Assembly: GCA_016987375.1 (NCBI GenBank)
Contig: PJRA01000343.1
Coordinates: 321,405-371,871 of the forward strand
DNA length: 50,467 nt
Reading direction: 5' to 3'
DNA from: Brachionus koreanus
Taxonomy: Eukaryota; Rotifera; Eurotatoria; Ploima; Brachionidae
Position numbers and translations under genes: made by a program. Under the pieces are notes generated by a model. That model was not told where the DNA came from. It did not search any database and saw only the letters and a list, made by a program, of their open reading frames with translations. This document shows positions 8,791 to 18,367 of the stretch, piece after piece. How positions within the stretch are numbered: the first letter of the stretch is position 1; every line of letters begins with the position of its first letter.

Positions 8791-11547
8791 ATGAGTTTTC
8801 AAGTTAAAGCAATGTCACCTGATTCAATTCAGACAATAAATAATTTAATAAATGTTGACCAAAGTCTAGTGAACGATGATGTTAAATATTCAGAGACAAT
8901 CATTAGACTTAATAAAAAAATTAACTTATTGAAAGATAATTTACGAATTAGCCTACCGAATCAGTTCTCAAAACTTGATCAAAATGAGTTTTTTTGTTTT
9001 TGTTCCAGAATCAATTCGCTTAGCAATAAACTACAATCATTGAAAGAAAGAGAGGAAAATATTCGATATTCAATTAAAAATTTTAATAAATCAATTGAAG
9101 CTAAAGAAAACGATAAAAATAAGAACGAATTATTGGAGCAGCTAATAACGAGATCTGTTAGTTTAAAGCGACAAAATGATTATTTTTCGATTTTGATTAA
9201 TTTTGAAAATTATAAGCTTGATATTTTAGATAAATTGGAAATTTTTAACTCTATCAGAAATAAAAATCTATCAAGTGAACTATCAAAAAATCAGACTTCA
9301 AATGTAGAAATAGAAATGAATTCTTCTAAGGAGCAGTCAGAAATTTCGAGAGACTTGATTAAAAAATATCAAAGGCTGAAAGAAATTTTTCAATTTTCAA
9401 CTGGAACAAAATGCAACAATCTTAAATCTTATACGATTGATTTGTTAAGTTTTGTTCAAAATTTACTTAGAGAAAGTTTCAAACAAGAGCTTGAAAAAAC
9501 TTTAAATAAATTTAATTATCCAAAAATAAGCATTGATTTTGATCGAACAGAAAAATCAGAAAATCTAAAAAAAAATATTCATGATAACGTTTTCTATCTA
9601 CTTATTATTGATGAACCTTTTTTTGAAACAAAAGAAAGTTTTCAAAATCAAAATAGTGTGATAGAAACTTTAATTAAACCATTTGAAAAACGATTTAGGT
9701 TTCATTTTTTTACCAATCGAAAAACGAATGATATCAGTAAGGTATTAAATTTTAAAATTTTTGATTTTAAGATAAAATATTTTTAAATAAAGCCTGAATG
9801 GTTTCTTTCTCAAATAATGCAATGGATAAGAGAACAGCACTATTTTTTAACTCGTTTTATTCAGCCTATTTTTGATGAAAATAAGTATTGGACTAAGCAC
9901 TCAGCCCTGGTAATTTATAAAATTTTTTTCTCAATTTTTTATAATTACCAAATTCAACCAATTTTAGATATTGTTCTTAAACAAGCTTATTTTTTTGATT
10001 AAAGATAAACTTGAAGCTGATATCAAAAAGCTTAGTGAAAATTCAGAACACTTTTTACATGCAATTGATGAACTCCTAGTTTTTAGTAATCATTTAAATT
10101 CTTTTTTAAAAACAACTGAAAATGAAACTATGGCATCCAACCATCAAGCCTATTATACTTGCTTTCACATAATATGCGAAAATCAGTTTATTTTTTCTCA
10201 TTGGCTTAATTTAGAAAAGCAGATTTGGCAAAAATATCTTGATGAAATGTTTTCAAACGACTATTTTTCATTGTTTATGAATCAAAACATTGAAAATTCA
10301 TTAAGCAAAAATTCCACAGGCTCATGTGAAAGACTGGAAAATAATAATTTGAATTATGATGTTCTAATATCAACTAAATGTGCCGAATGTATAGTACTTT
10401 TGATTAAATCCATCCAAGATCGTTATTATAATTTGCCGTTTCCATCAAAGAAAATATGCTTCGCTAATTTACAACTTGATTTGTTAAAAGAATTTCATCT
10501 AAGATTATGTCAAATTTTACGGGATGAAGCAAACAATATATTTTCAAAGACTTATTTGGGTGTCTTAAATACAATTATTTATGTAATTAAAGTTTTAGAA
10601 GATTGGAAAAATTCAAAAGTGAGTATAAATAAAATGACTTAATTTTTTTTGTTTAATTTTCTCATAAAAAAATTAAGTTTTACATTCAGCTACAGTTTTA
10701 CAGAGTAAAGTATGCGCAATTTATTGAAAAGCATCAATTTTTAAAAAATTTGAAATCACACAATTCTCTTAATTCTGATAATGAAATAAACACTCTATTC
10801 GATGAGAGTCTAGAAGTTAGTAAGCCTTTTTTGGACATTGAAGGAACTATTTTTGATGATTTGTTACCATCCTATGAAAAAGTTAAAAATGACATAGTTA
10901 AACAAATAGTACACAAATGTAAATGGGAATTCACATCAAGAGCTAACTCTTATATTCATGAAAAATGGATGTGCATGCCTTTGATGTCTGAAATTAATAA
11001 GCAAACTTTGACCGATTCAGCATCAGATATGCTTATATCGCTGAGAAACATGTTACATCTGTTAAAAGATTCGATAACTCAAGACATTTTGAATACAATA
11101 ATTAAAAAGCTTTCTAGTGAATTAGATAATTTTTATTTTAAAGATGTGATACTAAACAATAAATTCAATGAAGGAGGCATTCAACAGCTTAATTTTGATG
11201 TTAATAAGTACCTAATGCCAATCTTAAATGAATTTAGCATTAATTGCAACATCAGTTGTTTTTTTAGATTGTATATTTAACAAAAACAAATAATTATAAT
11301 TAAAATTAATTAATTTTTTTATATTTTAAAAAGAACAAATGAATCAATCAATCTGTTAATGTTAAAAAAAGGTTCCGCTTTACTGCTAAATGATCTTATC
11401 GAGAAAGCTGTTGATATTAACCCATCATTAGATTTGAAATTAAATTTATATAATGCCAAAAATGCTTTGAAAGAGCTGAGTATTCATCATTTAACTTGCG
11501 AACAATCTCAAAAAATTTTAAGTTTAAGATCTGATTTGTTTTACTAA
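8791..11547 (+). CDS. RINT1: RINT1/TIP20 family vesicle-tethering protein, five exons
   Basis: RINT1 (yeast Tip20) is a subunit of the NRZ/Dsl1 tethering complex with ZW10 and NAG, acting at the ER in Golgi-to-ER traffic. Exons 8791-9741, 9793-9909, 9968-10618, 10690-11270 and 11334-11547 join in frame to 837 residues (vertebrate RINT1 is about 790). Exon 1 encodes the divergent N-terminal coiled-coil half. The conserved TIP20 half begins in exon 2 with P-E-W-F-L-S-Q-I-M-Q-W-I-R-E-Q and continues with V-L-E-D-W (end of exon 3), I-F-D-D-L-L-P-S-Y-E in exon 4, and the family hallmark H-F-N-E-G-G equivalent N-K-F-N-E-G-G-I-Q-Q-L. G-S-A-L-L-L-N-D-L in exon 5 matches the C-terminal signature. The exon 4 donor (GTATAT at 11271) was chosen because it alone keeps frame into exon 5. 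BUB3 follows 385 bp downstream on the same strand. Confidence 0.9.
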
Positions 11548-11932
11548 TTAAAAAATTTTGATGAAAAAAAAATATTTAAAAAAACTCTTTTCTCTTAATA
11601 AAATCTATTTAACCATTTTATATAATTTTACCATATTTTATAAGCATTCTTTTAAAATATTACAAAATAAAAAAAAAATTCACTAAAATCACATTAATTG
11701 ACAAGCTAAAAAAAATATATTGATGATTTCATCCAACTGATCACCTTTTATTTCGTTAAGAGCTAAGACTTAAAATGTTAAATTCCTAATCTAAAAATAA
11801 GACAATTTTATAAACAAGTGCATAAATTTTTTTTAATTTTGAACGACAATCCGACTTTTTTTATAATTTATATTTAAAAAGTAAAAATTTTTTTATAACT
11901 TTAGGAATATTCAAATTTCAAATATACTAACT
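11548..11932. other. intergenic between RINT1 and BUB3
   Basis: 385 bp of A/T-rich spacer between two plus-strand genes. A polypyrimidine-like run ending ATAACTTTAG at 11904 precedes the BUB3 start codon by 28 bases and resembles a splice acceptor (5' UTR intron or trans-splice site). Nothing else is visible. Confidence 0.5.
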
Positions 11933-12966
11933 ATGGCAGAATATCAATTAGATGATACTCCTTCAGATGCTATTTCATCTATTAAATTCGGAAATAAAAG
12001 CTCTCAATTTTTATTAACAACATCATGGGATAGTTCAGTGCGTTTGTATGATATTGATGCTAATCGTCTTGTTAGTACTTTTTTTCATAAGCAAGCTGTT
12101 CTTGATTGCTGTTTTGGAGATTCAAATAAAACATTTAGTGGAGGTTTAGATAAAAATTTAGTAATGTATGATCATCAAGTACAGAAAGAAATTGTCATTG
12201 GATTTCATCAAGAAGCAATTAGATGTGTTCATTATTGTAATAGTAAAAATTTGATTGTTACTGGATCTTGGGATAAATATATTAAGCTTTGGGATACTAG
12301 GAGTCCAAGTTGTGTTGGGTCTTACGAACAACCAGATAAGGTTTATACACTGGATAATTGTGATGAAAAACTAGTTGTTGGAACAGCGAATCGAAAAATT
12401 AGAATATGGAATTTAAACAATATGGGAATATCGGAAGCTAGAGAATCAAGTTTGAAATATCAGACAAGATCAATTAAATGCTTTCCTAACAAGCAAGGTT
12501 TTGTATTAAGTTCTATCGAAGGAAGAGTTGCTGTGGAATATTTCGATATGAACCCTGAGGAACAACGAAAAAAATATGCTTTTAAATGCCATAGAATTAA
12601 AGATAATGACATTGAGCTAGTCTATCCAGTTAATACTATTTCTTTTCATAATATTCATAATACTTTTGCTACCGGAGGCGCGGATGGGTTAGTAACTTTT
12701 TTGTTTTTGAATATCTTTTGAAAAAGATTATATTGAAATTGTTTCATAGAATGGTAAATATTTGGGATCCTTTTAATAAAAAAAGACTTTGTCAATTTCA
12801 TTCGTATCCAACCGGAATTACCTCATTGTGTTTTGATTCATTTGGAACAACTTTAGCGATCGCTTGTTCTTATTACTATGGATTTGGAGATTTTGAACAA
12901 ACTCAAGAGCCCAAAGAAAATATTTATATACGAAGAGTATCTGAACTGGAGACAAAACCCAAATAG
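11933..12966 (+). CDS. BUB3: BUB3 spindle-checkpoint WD40 protein, two exons
   Basis: BUB3 is a seven-bladed beta-propeller that carries BUB1 and BUBR1 to phosphorylated kinetochores in the spindle assembly checkpoint. Exons 11933-12687 and 12750-12966 give 323 residues, close to the family's about 328. WD-type blade ends are visible (S-W-D-S-S-V-R-L-Y-D, S-W-D-K-Y-I-K-L-W-D, N-R-K-I-R-I-W-N). Diagnostic BUB3 stretches are S-S-I-E-G-R-V-A-V-E-Y-F-D, F-K-C-H-R, the segment across the splice (F-A-T-G-G-A-D-G then W-D-P-F-N-K-K-R-L-C-Q-F-H), G-T-T-L-A-I-A-C-S-Y and the C-terminal E-T-K-P-K. The 62 bp intron is phase 2 with GTTAGT..CATAG ends. RAE1, the closest relative, lacks these stretches, so the assignment is firm. 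Confidence 0.96.
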
Positions 12967-13630
12967 ATTTATTAATTTTTAAAGGATTTCGAAATTATTC
13001 ATTAAAGTTGAATTCCTAAAAATAGTTAAAAGCTGCTAGTATTTGGAATTTTTTTAATTAAATTTTACTTGCAAAATAATTTGTGTCTATTATAATAATT
13101 AGAGAGAAATATGTTTAAATGTAGGATTTTTTAAAATTATTTTTTAAAATATATGATCAATAAAATATTCAAAAAATTCTGTCATAGGTATTTTTTATTA
13201 AAGATTTTTATGAGAATTAGGATTTAAAAATTTTGAATAACACATTATTTTTCTTTCATTTTAGAATAATTTGATAATAAATATAATTTCAAATTTGATA
13301 TTTTTTATGATGTGAAAACAAAATTTCAAGAGGTATCTTTTTAAAAATCGATTTTTGCAAAATAAAATTTATAAATTCCTATTTTTGCTGTTAATCTTAA
13401 AAATCAATAAATTTTTATTTGAGATTCTTCATGAACACATAGAAGTCATTTAAAATTAAAAAAAATAATTTGCTGTTTTTATTTTGGATTTAAAAAATAA
13501 ATTTAAGATGGAAATATCGCATAATCATCTTCTAAGTAAATCATCATATCCTCGATATTTTGCTTTTCAAAAAGTATTTTCTTTTATTTTAATTCTAAGT
13601 AACAAAAATTATTTGTTTGTAATTAACTAG
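12967..13630. other. intergenic or 5' part of the RGS gene
   Basis: 664 bp without a recognisable coding segment. R7-type RGS proteins usually have a short N-terminal stretch before the first residues found here, and the base before the next coding segment looks like an acceptor (TTAACTAG). An upstream short exon may therefore lie here. A possible ATG at 13509 does not splice in frame to the next exon. Confidence 0.4.
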
Positions 13631-16209
13631 ATGGAGAATGTTATCAAAGCAATGCAACATCGTCAAACAGGAATCGCCTTGAAATCACAGAAATTATTTT
13701 TGACAACAATATCGAATGCCTTCACTGGAGAAGATTTGATTGATTGGCTTGAAAAAAATTTAGGAATTGATGATATTGGTAAGCACATTTAATCTTTTAA
13801 TTATCAGACCTCTGTTTACTGAACTATAATTTTAAAAACCAATTATCTTGTTTTAGTTTTTGATTTATCTATATATTTTTAATATTTTTATTGGAATTTC
13901 AAAAGATGAAGCTTTGCATTTGGCCACATTATTATGTAGATTTGGATACTTTTTTCAAGTAACAGAAAATGGCTCAACATCAGTTAAAGAAGATAGTGAG
14001 CTTTACAGATTTCAAGTAATCATTTTATATTAACAAAATAAATTCCGAACAAGAAATAACTGCTTAGTTTTTTTCATTTTGGCGGATTCTTGTTTCATTT
14101 TGGTTCATGATGAATAAGCATGAATTAGGCATTGTGAATTTTGGTACAAAAAAAACAAACAAAAATTTAAGATTGAAATAGCTTTTTTTCTAAGGGTCTA
14201 AAAATCGTTCTGCAAAATGTATCAGCTGATANNNNNNNNNNNNNNNNNNNNNNNNNNNNNNNNNNNNNNNNNNNNNNNNNNNNNNNNNNNNNNNNNNNNN
14301 NNNNNNNNNNNNNNNNNNNNNNNNNNNNNNNNGATACATTTTGCAGAACGATTTTTAGACCCTTAGAAAAAAAGTTATTTTAATTTTAAATTTTTGTTTT
14401 TGTTTTTTGTACCAAAATTCACAATGCCCATGAATATTTATTAATTATTATATTTTTTCATTTAACTATATTCTAAAATATCTTAAAAGTCTCCTTATTT
14501 TTGGATTTCTACAAATTGGAATGCTGGTCAGACCGATTATGGTATAGTGATTAATTCTTTACAAATTTTTTGATAATTTAAATTTTTAAAAATAAAGCTA
14601 TATACTTGTTAAAGCGAACTATGAGAAATCAAGAAAAGCATGCTTTAAATGATTCGGAAATTTCGATTCTTGAGGATTTAAGAAAAAAATTGGCTCATCA
14701 ATGGGATTTTGTCAAAATGCAAGCTGATTATCAGATCAAGTAAATATTTTATTTTTTTATTTGCAAATAATGATCAATTGTAAAAATTTTAATATTTAGG
14801 GTCCTAAAAGACAGAAAAAAGGCTGAAAAAACCTTTTTAGATAGCCAAGAGAAAGCATTTTGGAAAAATATGCGATCAGTTGTAATCTTAAAACTAGAAA
14901 ATTATTTTTTATTTAAATAAGTTAATTTAAATAAGAACGAATCGTCATCTGTTTTGGAAGAAGACATTCGAGTAAGTATGATGCAGGAAAATCCAAAGTT
15001 TTCAAAAAAAGATGAATTTATTCGAAAGAAAATTCATTTTTTTGAACAATCATTAAAAAATAGAGTACGTACGAAATCATCCCAAGCTCTTCAAAGTCTT
15101 TGTGCCTACAGTGAAATATATAATGAATATGATGGTTTTTTTGGCCATTGTCAACCATCAAACCCATGGATTAGCGATGATACAACAATGTGGGAAATAA
15201 GTGCACCGCTAGTTGATCAACCGACTCAGCTCAGAGTCAAAAAATGGCTTTTTAGCTTTCGTGACTTACTTTCAGATCCTACTGGAGTACGAGAATTCAT
15301 GAAGTTTTGCGAGCTTGAGTTTAGTGTGGAAAATTTGAAATTTTATTTGGCATGTCAGGCAGTCAGGCGAGTTCCTACATCTGAATTGCTTCTTCTTGTT
15401 CACAAAATATACAAGTATTTAAAATTCTGCTTGAGATTAATGAAGAAAATATCTAAATTTAAAAACTTGGAATAGAGAACATTTATCACCAGAAGCTGGT
15501 GCTGAAGTTAATATTAATGATACAATTAGAAATAAAATAACAAAATCACTCGACAATCCGAGTAGAGATATTTTTTATGAAGCTGAGAAGCATATATTTG
15601 AGTTAATGAAAAAAAATAGCTACTCAAGATTTGAACAGTCGGAAATTTATAGAAATCTAATAGAAAAAGCTACTATCCCTGCTCCAAAGAAAAGGTAATA
15701 AAAAAAGTAAAAATTTATTTCATATAAATATGTGATCAATACTGAAACATTATTTTTTTTTAATTTCATGAAATCAAAACTTTTTTGCTAGTTAGGGTTT
15801 TTGGTTTTAATAAAAGTTTAAAAGGTAAAAAAATATGATTAAATTAAAACCTTTAGAGAATTAGAATTTTTAAATGTTGTTTTTAAAAGTAGAATTTTTT
15901 AGATAATGCTTTTGAAATATTTTTTAAGAAACATAATTTTTAATAATGTTTTAAAGTAAAATTTTTCACTTTGTAACTTTGGACTATTTCCGCAATCGTG
16001 ATGAAAGCACGGATGAGTCAGATGATGATGAACAAAGAGGTGATTTTGTTGCTGGTGGAATTTATGCTCCAGCTGCACAATCGATATCAGCAGCTGCAGC
16101 TGGTCTTACTCTGTCAATAGCAGCAGCTGCTGGAATAAAGAAGCATTTTAGTAACAATGTTGATCTAAAGCCAGACAATGATGTATTGTCAAAAAAGAAT
16201 GAAAATTAA
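13631..16209 (+). CDS. R7-family RGS protein (RGS6/7-like: DEP, GGL, RGS), eight exons
   Basis: R7 RGS proteins bind G-beta-5 through a GGL domain and accelerate GTP hydrolysis by G-alpha-i/o, mainly in neurons. Exons 13631-13778, 13906-14015, 14490-14541, 14598-14739, 14800-14881, 14936-15414, 15476-15694 and 15957-16209 total 494 codons, with phases consistent throughout. DEP domain: exons 1-2 (F-T-G-E-D-L-I-D-W-L, G-Y-F-F-Q). The DHEX-like linker follows: Y-F-W-I-S-T-N-W, then R-T-M-R-N. GGL region: about residues 195-260, ending P-S-N-P-W-I-S-D-D-T-T-M-W-E, a near-diagnostic R7 signature. RGS box: about residues 272-405, with E-F-S-V-E-N-L-K-F-Y and Y-E-A-E-K-H-I-F-E-L-M. The last exon encodes an unusual acidic then Ala-rich tail and its acceptor is less certain. 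The first Met directly follows an acceptor-like TAG, so a 5' exon may be missing. Intron 2 holds an inverted-repeat element and a sequence gap. Confidence 0.92.
14128..14427. mobile_element. long-terminal-inverted-repeat element (foldback/MITE-like) with unresolved centre
   Basis: The left arm (14131 to about 14230, starting GGCATTGTGAATTTTGGTAC) and the right arm (14333 to 14427, ending GTACCAAAATTCACAATGCC) are near-perfect reverse complements over about 95 bases. They include TGCAGAACGATTTTTAGACC on the right and its complement on the left. The arms flank a run of Ns, so the centre is missing. Just outside, CATGAATTA (left) and CATGAATAT (right) share seven bases and may be an imperfect target-site duplication. 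It sits inside intron 2 of the RGS gene. Long TIRs with about 9 bp duplications fit MULE-type elements, and MULE transposase relics exist in this window. A hAT or other foldback element is possible. Confidence 0.8.
14232..14332. other. assembly gap (run of N)
   Basis: About 100 undetermined bases exactly between the two arms of an inverted repeat. The run length is probably a placeholder, so the true size of the element's centre is unknown. Confidence 0.99.
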
Positions 16210-17171
16210 AGAACTTGAAAGACAATTTTAATTAATATTTAAGTTTGAAAAAATATTTAAAAAAAAATAAAAAAAGTTGTTTTATTTTGAATTTTATAAT
16301 TATTTGCGTCTATTGTCCGTTTTTTTTTAATTAAAAACTAAATATTTAAAATTAAAATTTAGACGATATTTTGTCAAGATCTTTTTGATGAGCTATTTAC
16401 GATTCTTTTATATTGGAGAATCATTATTAAAATATTTTGTAAGAAAAACAAAATTAGTTTAAATTAAAATTAGTAAAATTGAAAACTTTATTTATAATGA
16501 TCATTAAAAAGATTAAAAAAGTTATATTACACTTGTCCGAAAATAAACTTTTAAACTGTATATCATCCAAAATCTGATTTAAAAAAGTTTTTTTTTTAGT
16601 AAGTGTTCCAAACTTTTAAATGCAAGTTATTATCTTTTAGCAGATATAAAAAATCCTTATAACGACTTAATGAACTTTATTAATTAAAAATAAACTAAAC
16701 TATGTCCAAATTTAGTTCACTTAGATTTTTTATCAATTTTCTCTTTTTGCTCAAATATTTTATATGCGCAATATCATTGCATTGAAGTTTTCTAAGTATT
16801 TTTACTTTTAAAACTTTCAAATTTCAAATTAAATAAAATTGCATTTAAAATATTTGAGCAAAAATGAAAAATTGAAAATTGATCGAGAATTTTTCTTGAA
16901 TTAGTATTTCATAAATAAATTAGAATAAAATTTCATAAGCTATAGTTAGAAAATTAATTTCAAAAATATTTTTCGAAATTTTAAGATAACTAATCGAATC
17001 TCTAATCAAAGCTACCAAGCATTTAATTAAATTAACTAAATAATTATCTTATTAATTCAACAAATTATTTAATGAAATTAATGCTTTACTTTATTAATTA
17101 AGTTTATTTTTTTAATGACAATAAAATTGTCTTCTATAAAATGCGATGTGTACTTAATTTAGCTAAAATGA
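16210..17171. other. intergenic with one imperfect hairpin repeat
   Basis: No coding potential is seen. AATAAAAAAAG at about 16267 could serve the RGS transcript. An imperfect inverted repeat lies at 16731-16885. The rest is A/T-rich spacer leading into TM2D1. Confidence 0.45.
16731..16885. repeat. imperfect inverted repeat (about 35-base arms)
   Basis: The left arm, around TTTGCTCAAATATTTTATATGC (16731-16766), is the reverse complement, with a few mismatches, of the right arm around GCATTTAAAATATTTGAGCA (16841-16885). About 75 bases separate them. It could be a small non-autonomous DNA element or its remnant. No target duplication is clear. Confidence 0.55.
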
Positions 17172-17762
17172 ATGTCAAAAAATATACAGCTTAAAAATTT
17201 AAAAATGTTAATTTCTGCATTAAGTCATGTTTTTTTAACAATTCTGCTGGTCCAAAAAGCAGCATGCGTGGATAGTTGGAAAAAAAGAAATTGTTCTGAA
17301 TTAAGAATAGGACAATTTAATTGTAGCACTCCCAAAATTGATCCTCAAAAGCAAAATGAACTAAACTGTACCAAAGACGGTTTAGTTCTAGTAGAGTGCT
17401 ATCCTGCAAAAAATATTATATGTGACAACAAAATTTTCGATGGTAACACTGTCGGCTTTTATAGAAACTTAAAGTGTAGATATGTAACAAGTTATAACTA
17501 TCAAACAACTGTTTTACTAAGTATATTTTTTGGAATATTTGGAGTAGACAGATTTTATCTGGGATATTATTCGATTGGCGTAATAAAAGCGTGCACATTT
17601 GGATTTATGTTAATTGGCTATTTGATTGAGATGCTTATGATAATTACACAACATTTAGGTCCAGCAGATGGTTCTAAATTTCTGGTTGATCATTATGGAC
17701 AAATTCTTTATACACAAGGTGTCTATAATAACAAAACTTTAAATTTTACATTTTTGATTTAA
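17172..17762 (+). CDS. TM2D1: TM2 domain-containing protein 1 (TM2D1-like), intronless
   Basis: TM2D proteins are signal-peptide, two-transmembrane proteins; Drosophila homologues influence Notch signalling, and human TM2D1 was first described as a beta-amyloid-binding protein. Here a hydrophobic leader (M-L-I-S-A-L-S-H-V-F-L-T-I-L-L-V) is followed by a Cys-rich ectodomain (spaced cysteines in C-S-E-L-R-I-G-Q-F-N-C, L-N-C-T, V-E-C, I-I-C-D, L-K-C-R). The TM2 domain has two helices and the connecting motif G-V-D-R-F-Y-L-G-Y. C-terminal G-P-A-D-G-S-K-F and D-H-Y-G are TM2D1-type. From 17172 the protein is 196 residues. The in-frame Met at 17205 would start exactly at the signal peptide (185 residues) and may be the real start. 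An out-of-frame ATG at 17168 opens an eight-codon ORF overlapping the upstream start. No intron is needed. Confidence 0.92.
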   Translation: MSKNIQLKNLKMLISALSHVFLTILLVQKAACVDSWKKRNCSELRIGQFNCSTPKIDPQKQNELNCTKDGLVLVECYPAKNIICDNKIFDGNTVGFYRNLKCRYVTSYNYQTTVLLSIFFGIFGVDRFYLGYYSIGVIKACTFGFMLIGYLIEMLMIITQHLGPADGSKFLVDHYGQILYTQGVYNNKTLNFTFLI

Positions 17763-18367
17763 AGAATATACAGATTTATGAGCTAATTTTTTGAATAAAA
17801 ATCTAATTTTTTTTTTCAATCTAATAAATTAACAATCAAAGGGCCAACATATTTTGAGTAAGATTTCAAATCAAGAATTTAAGTTAAAAAAATTTTAGCG
17901 ATAATAATTTTGTCTTTAATTATAGATTGCAATTTAAGCTTTATAAAGAGTCTTAATTTATTTAAGTCTTTTCGTTTTGAAAGATAAAAACTTCGGATTA
18001 ACCCCTTAAGGTTTTATTTTAGTACAGCTCTTTATAATAAGGGACGATAAATTGTTTATTCGTATCGAAAAATATCGTTCATCTTATTTGAATTCTTTTT
18101 AAATTTGCTTCATCAGCGAATGCAAATTGGTGGTGTCATAATAGATATAAATTCATTTTAGTTATATTCTAGTTAAATAAAAATATTTCTTTTATATGAA
18201 ATATGTTGGAAAAAAAATCCATACATTTTGATTCTTTTATCAATGATTTTTTTTCTTTTTGATATTTTATTTTGTTGGCTTCTTTTTAATTAGGGTCTAA
18301 TCAAATAAAATTTTTGAAATAACTAATTTTTATTTCATCTTTTGGTTCAATTCATATGAAAATAAAA
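17763..18367. other. intergenic between convergent genes
   Basis: About 600 bp between the 3' ends of TM2D1 (+) and ZNF598 (-). A slightly less AT-rich block at 18000-18140 has no open frame or structure that I can name. Poly(T)/poly(A) runs on both strands suit two transcription ends. Confidence 0.45.
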
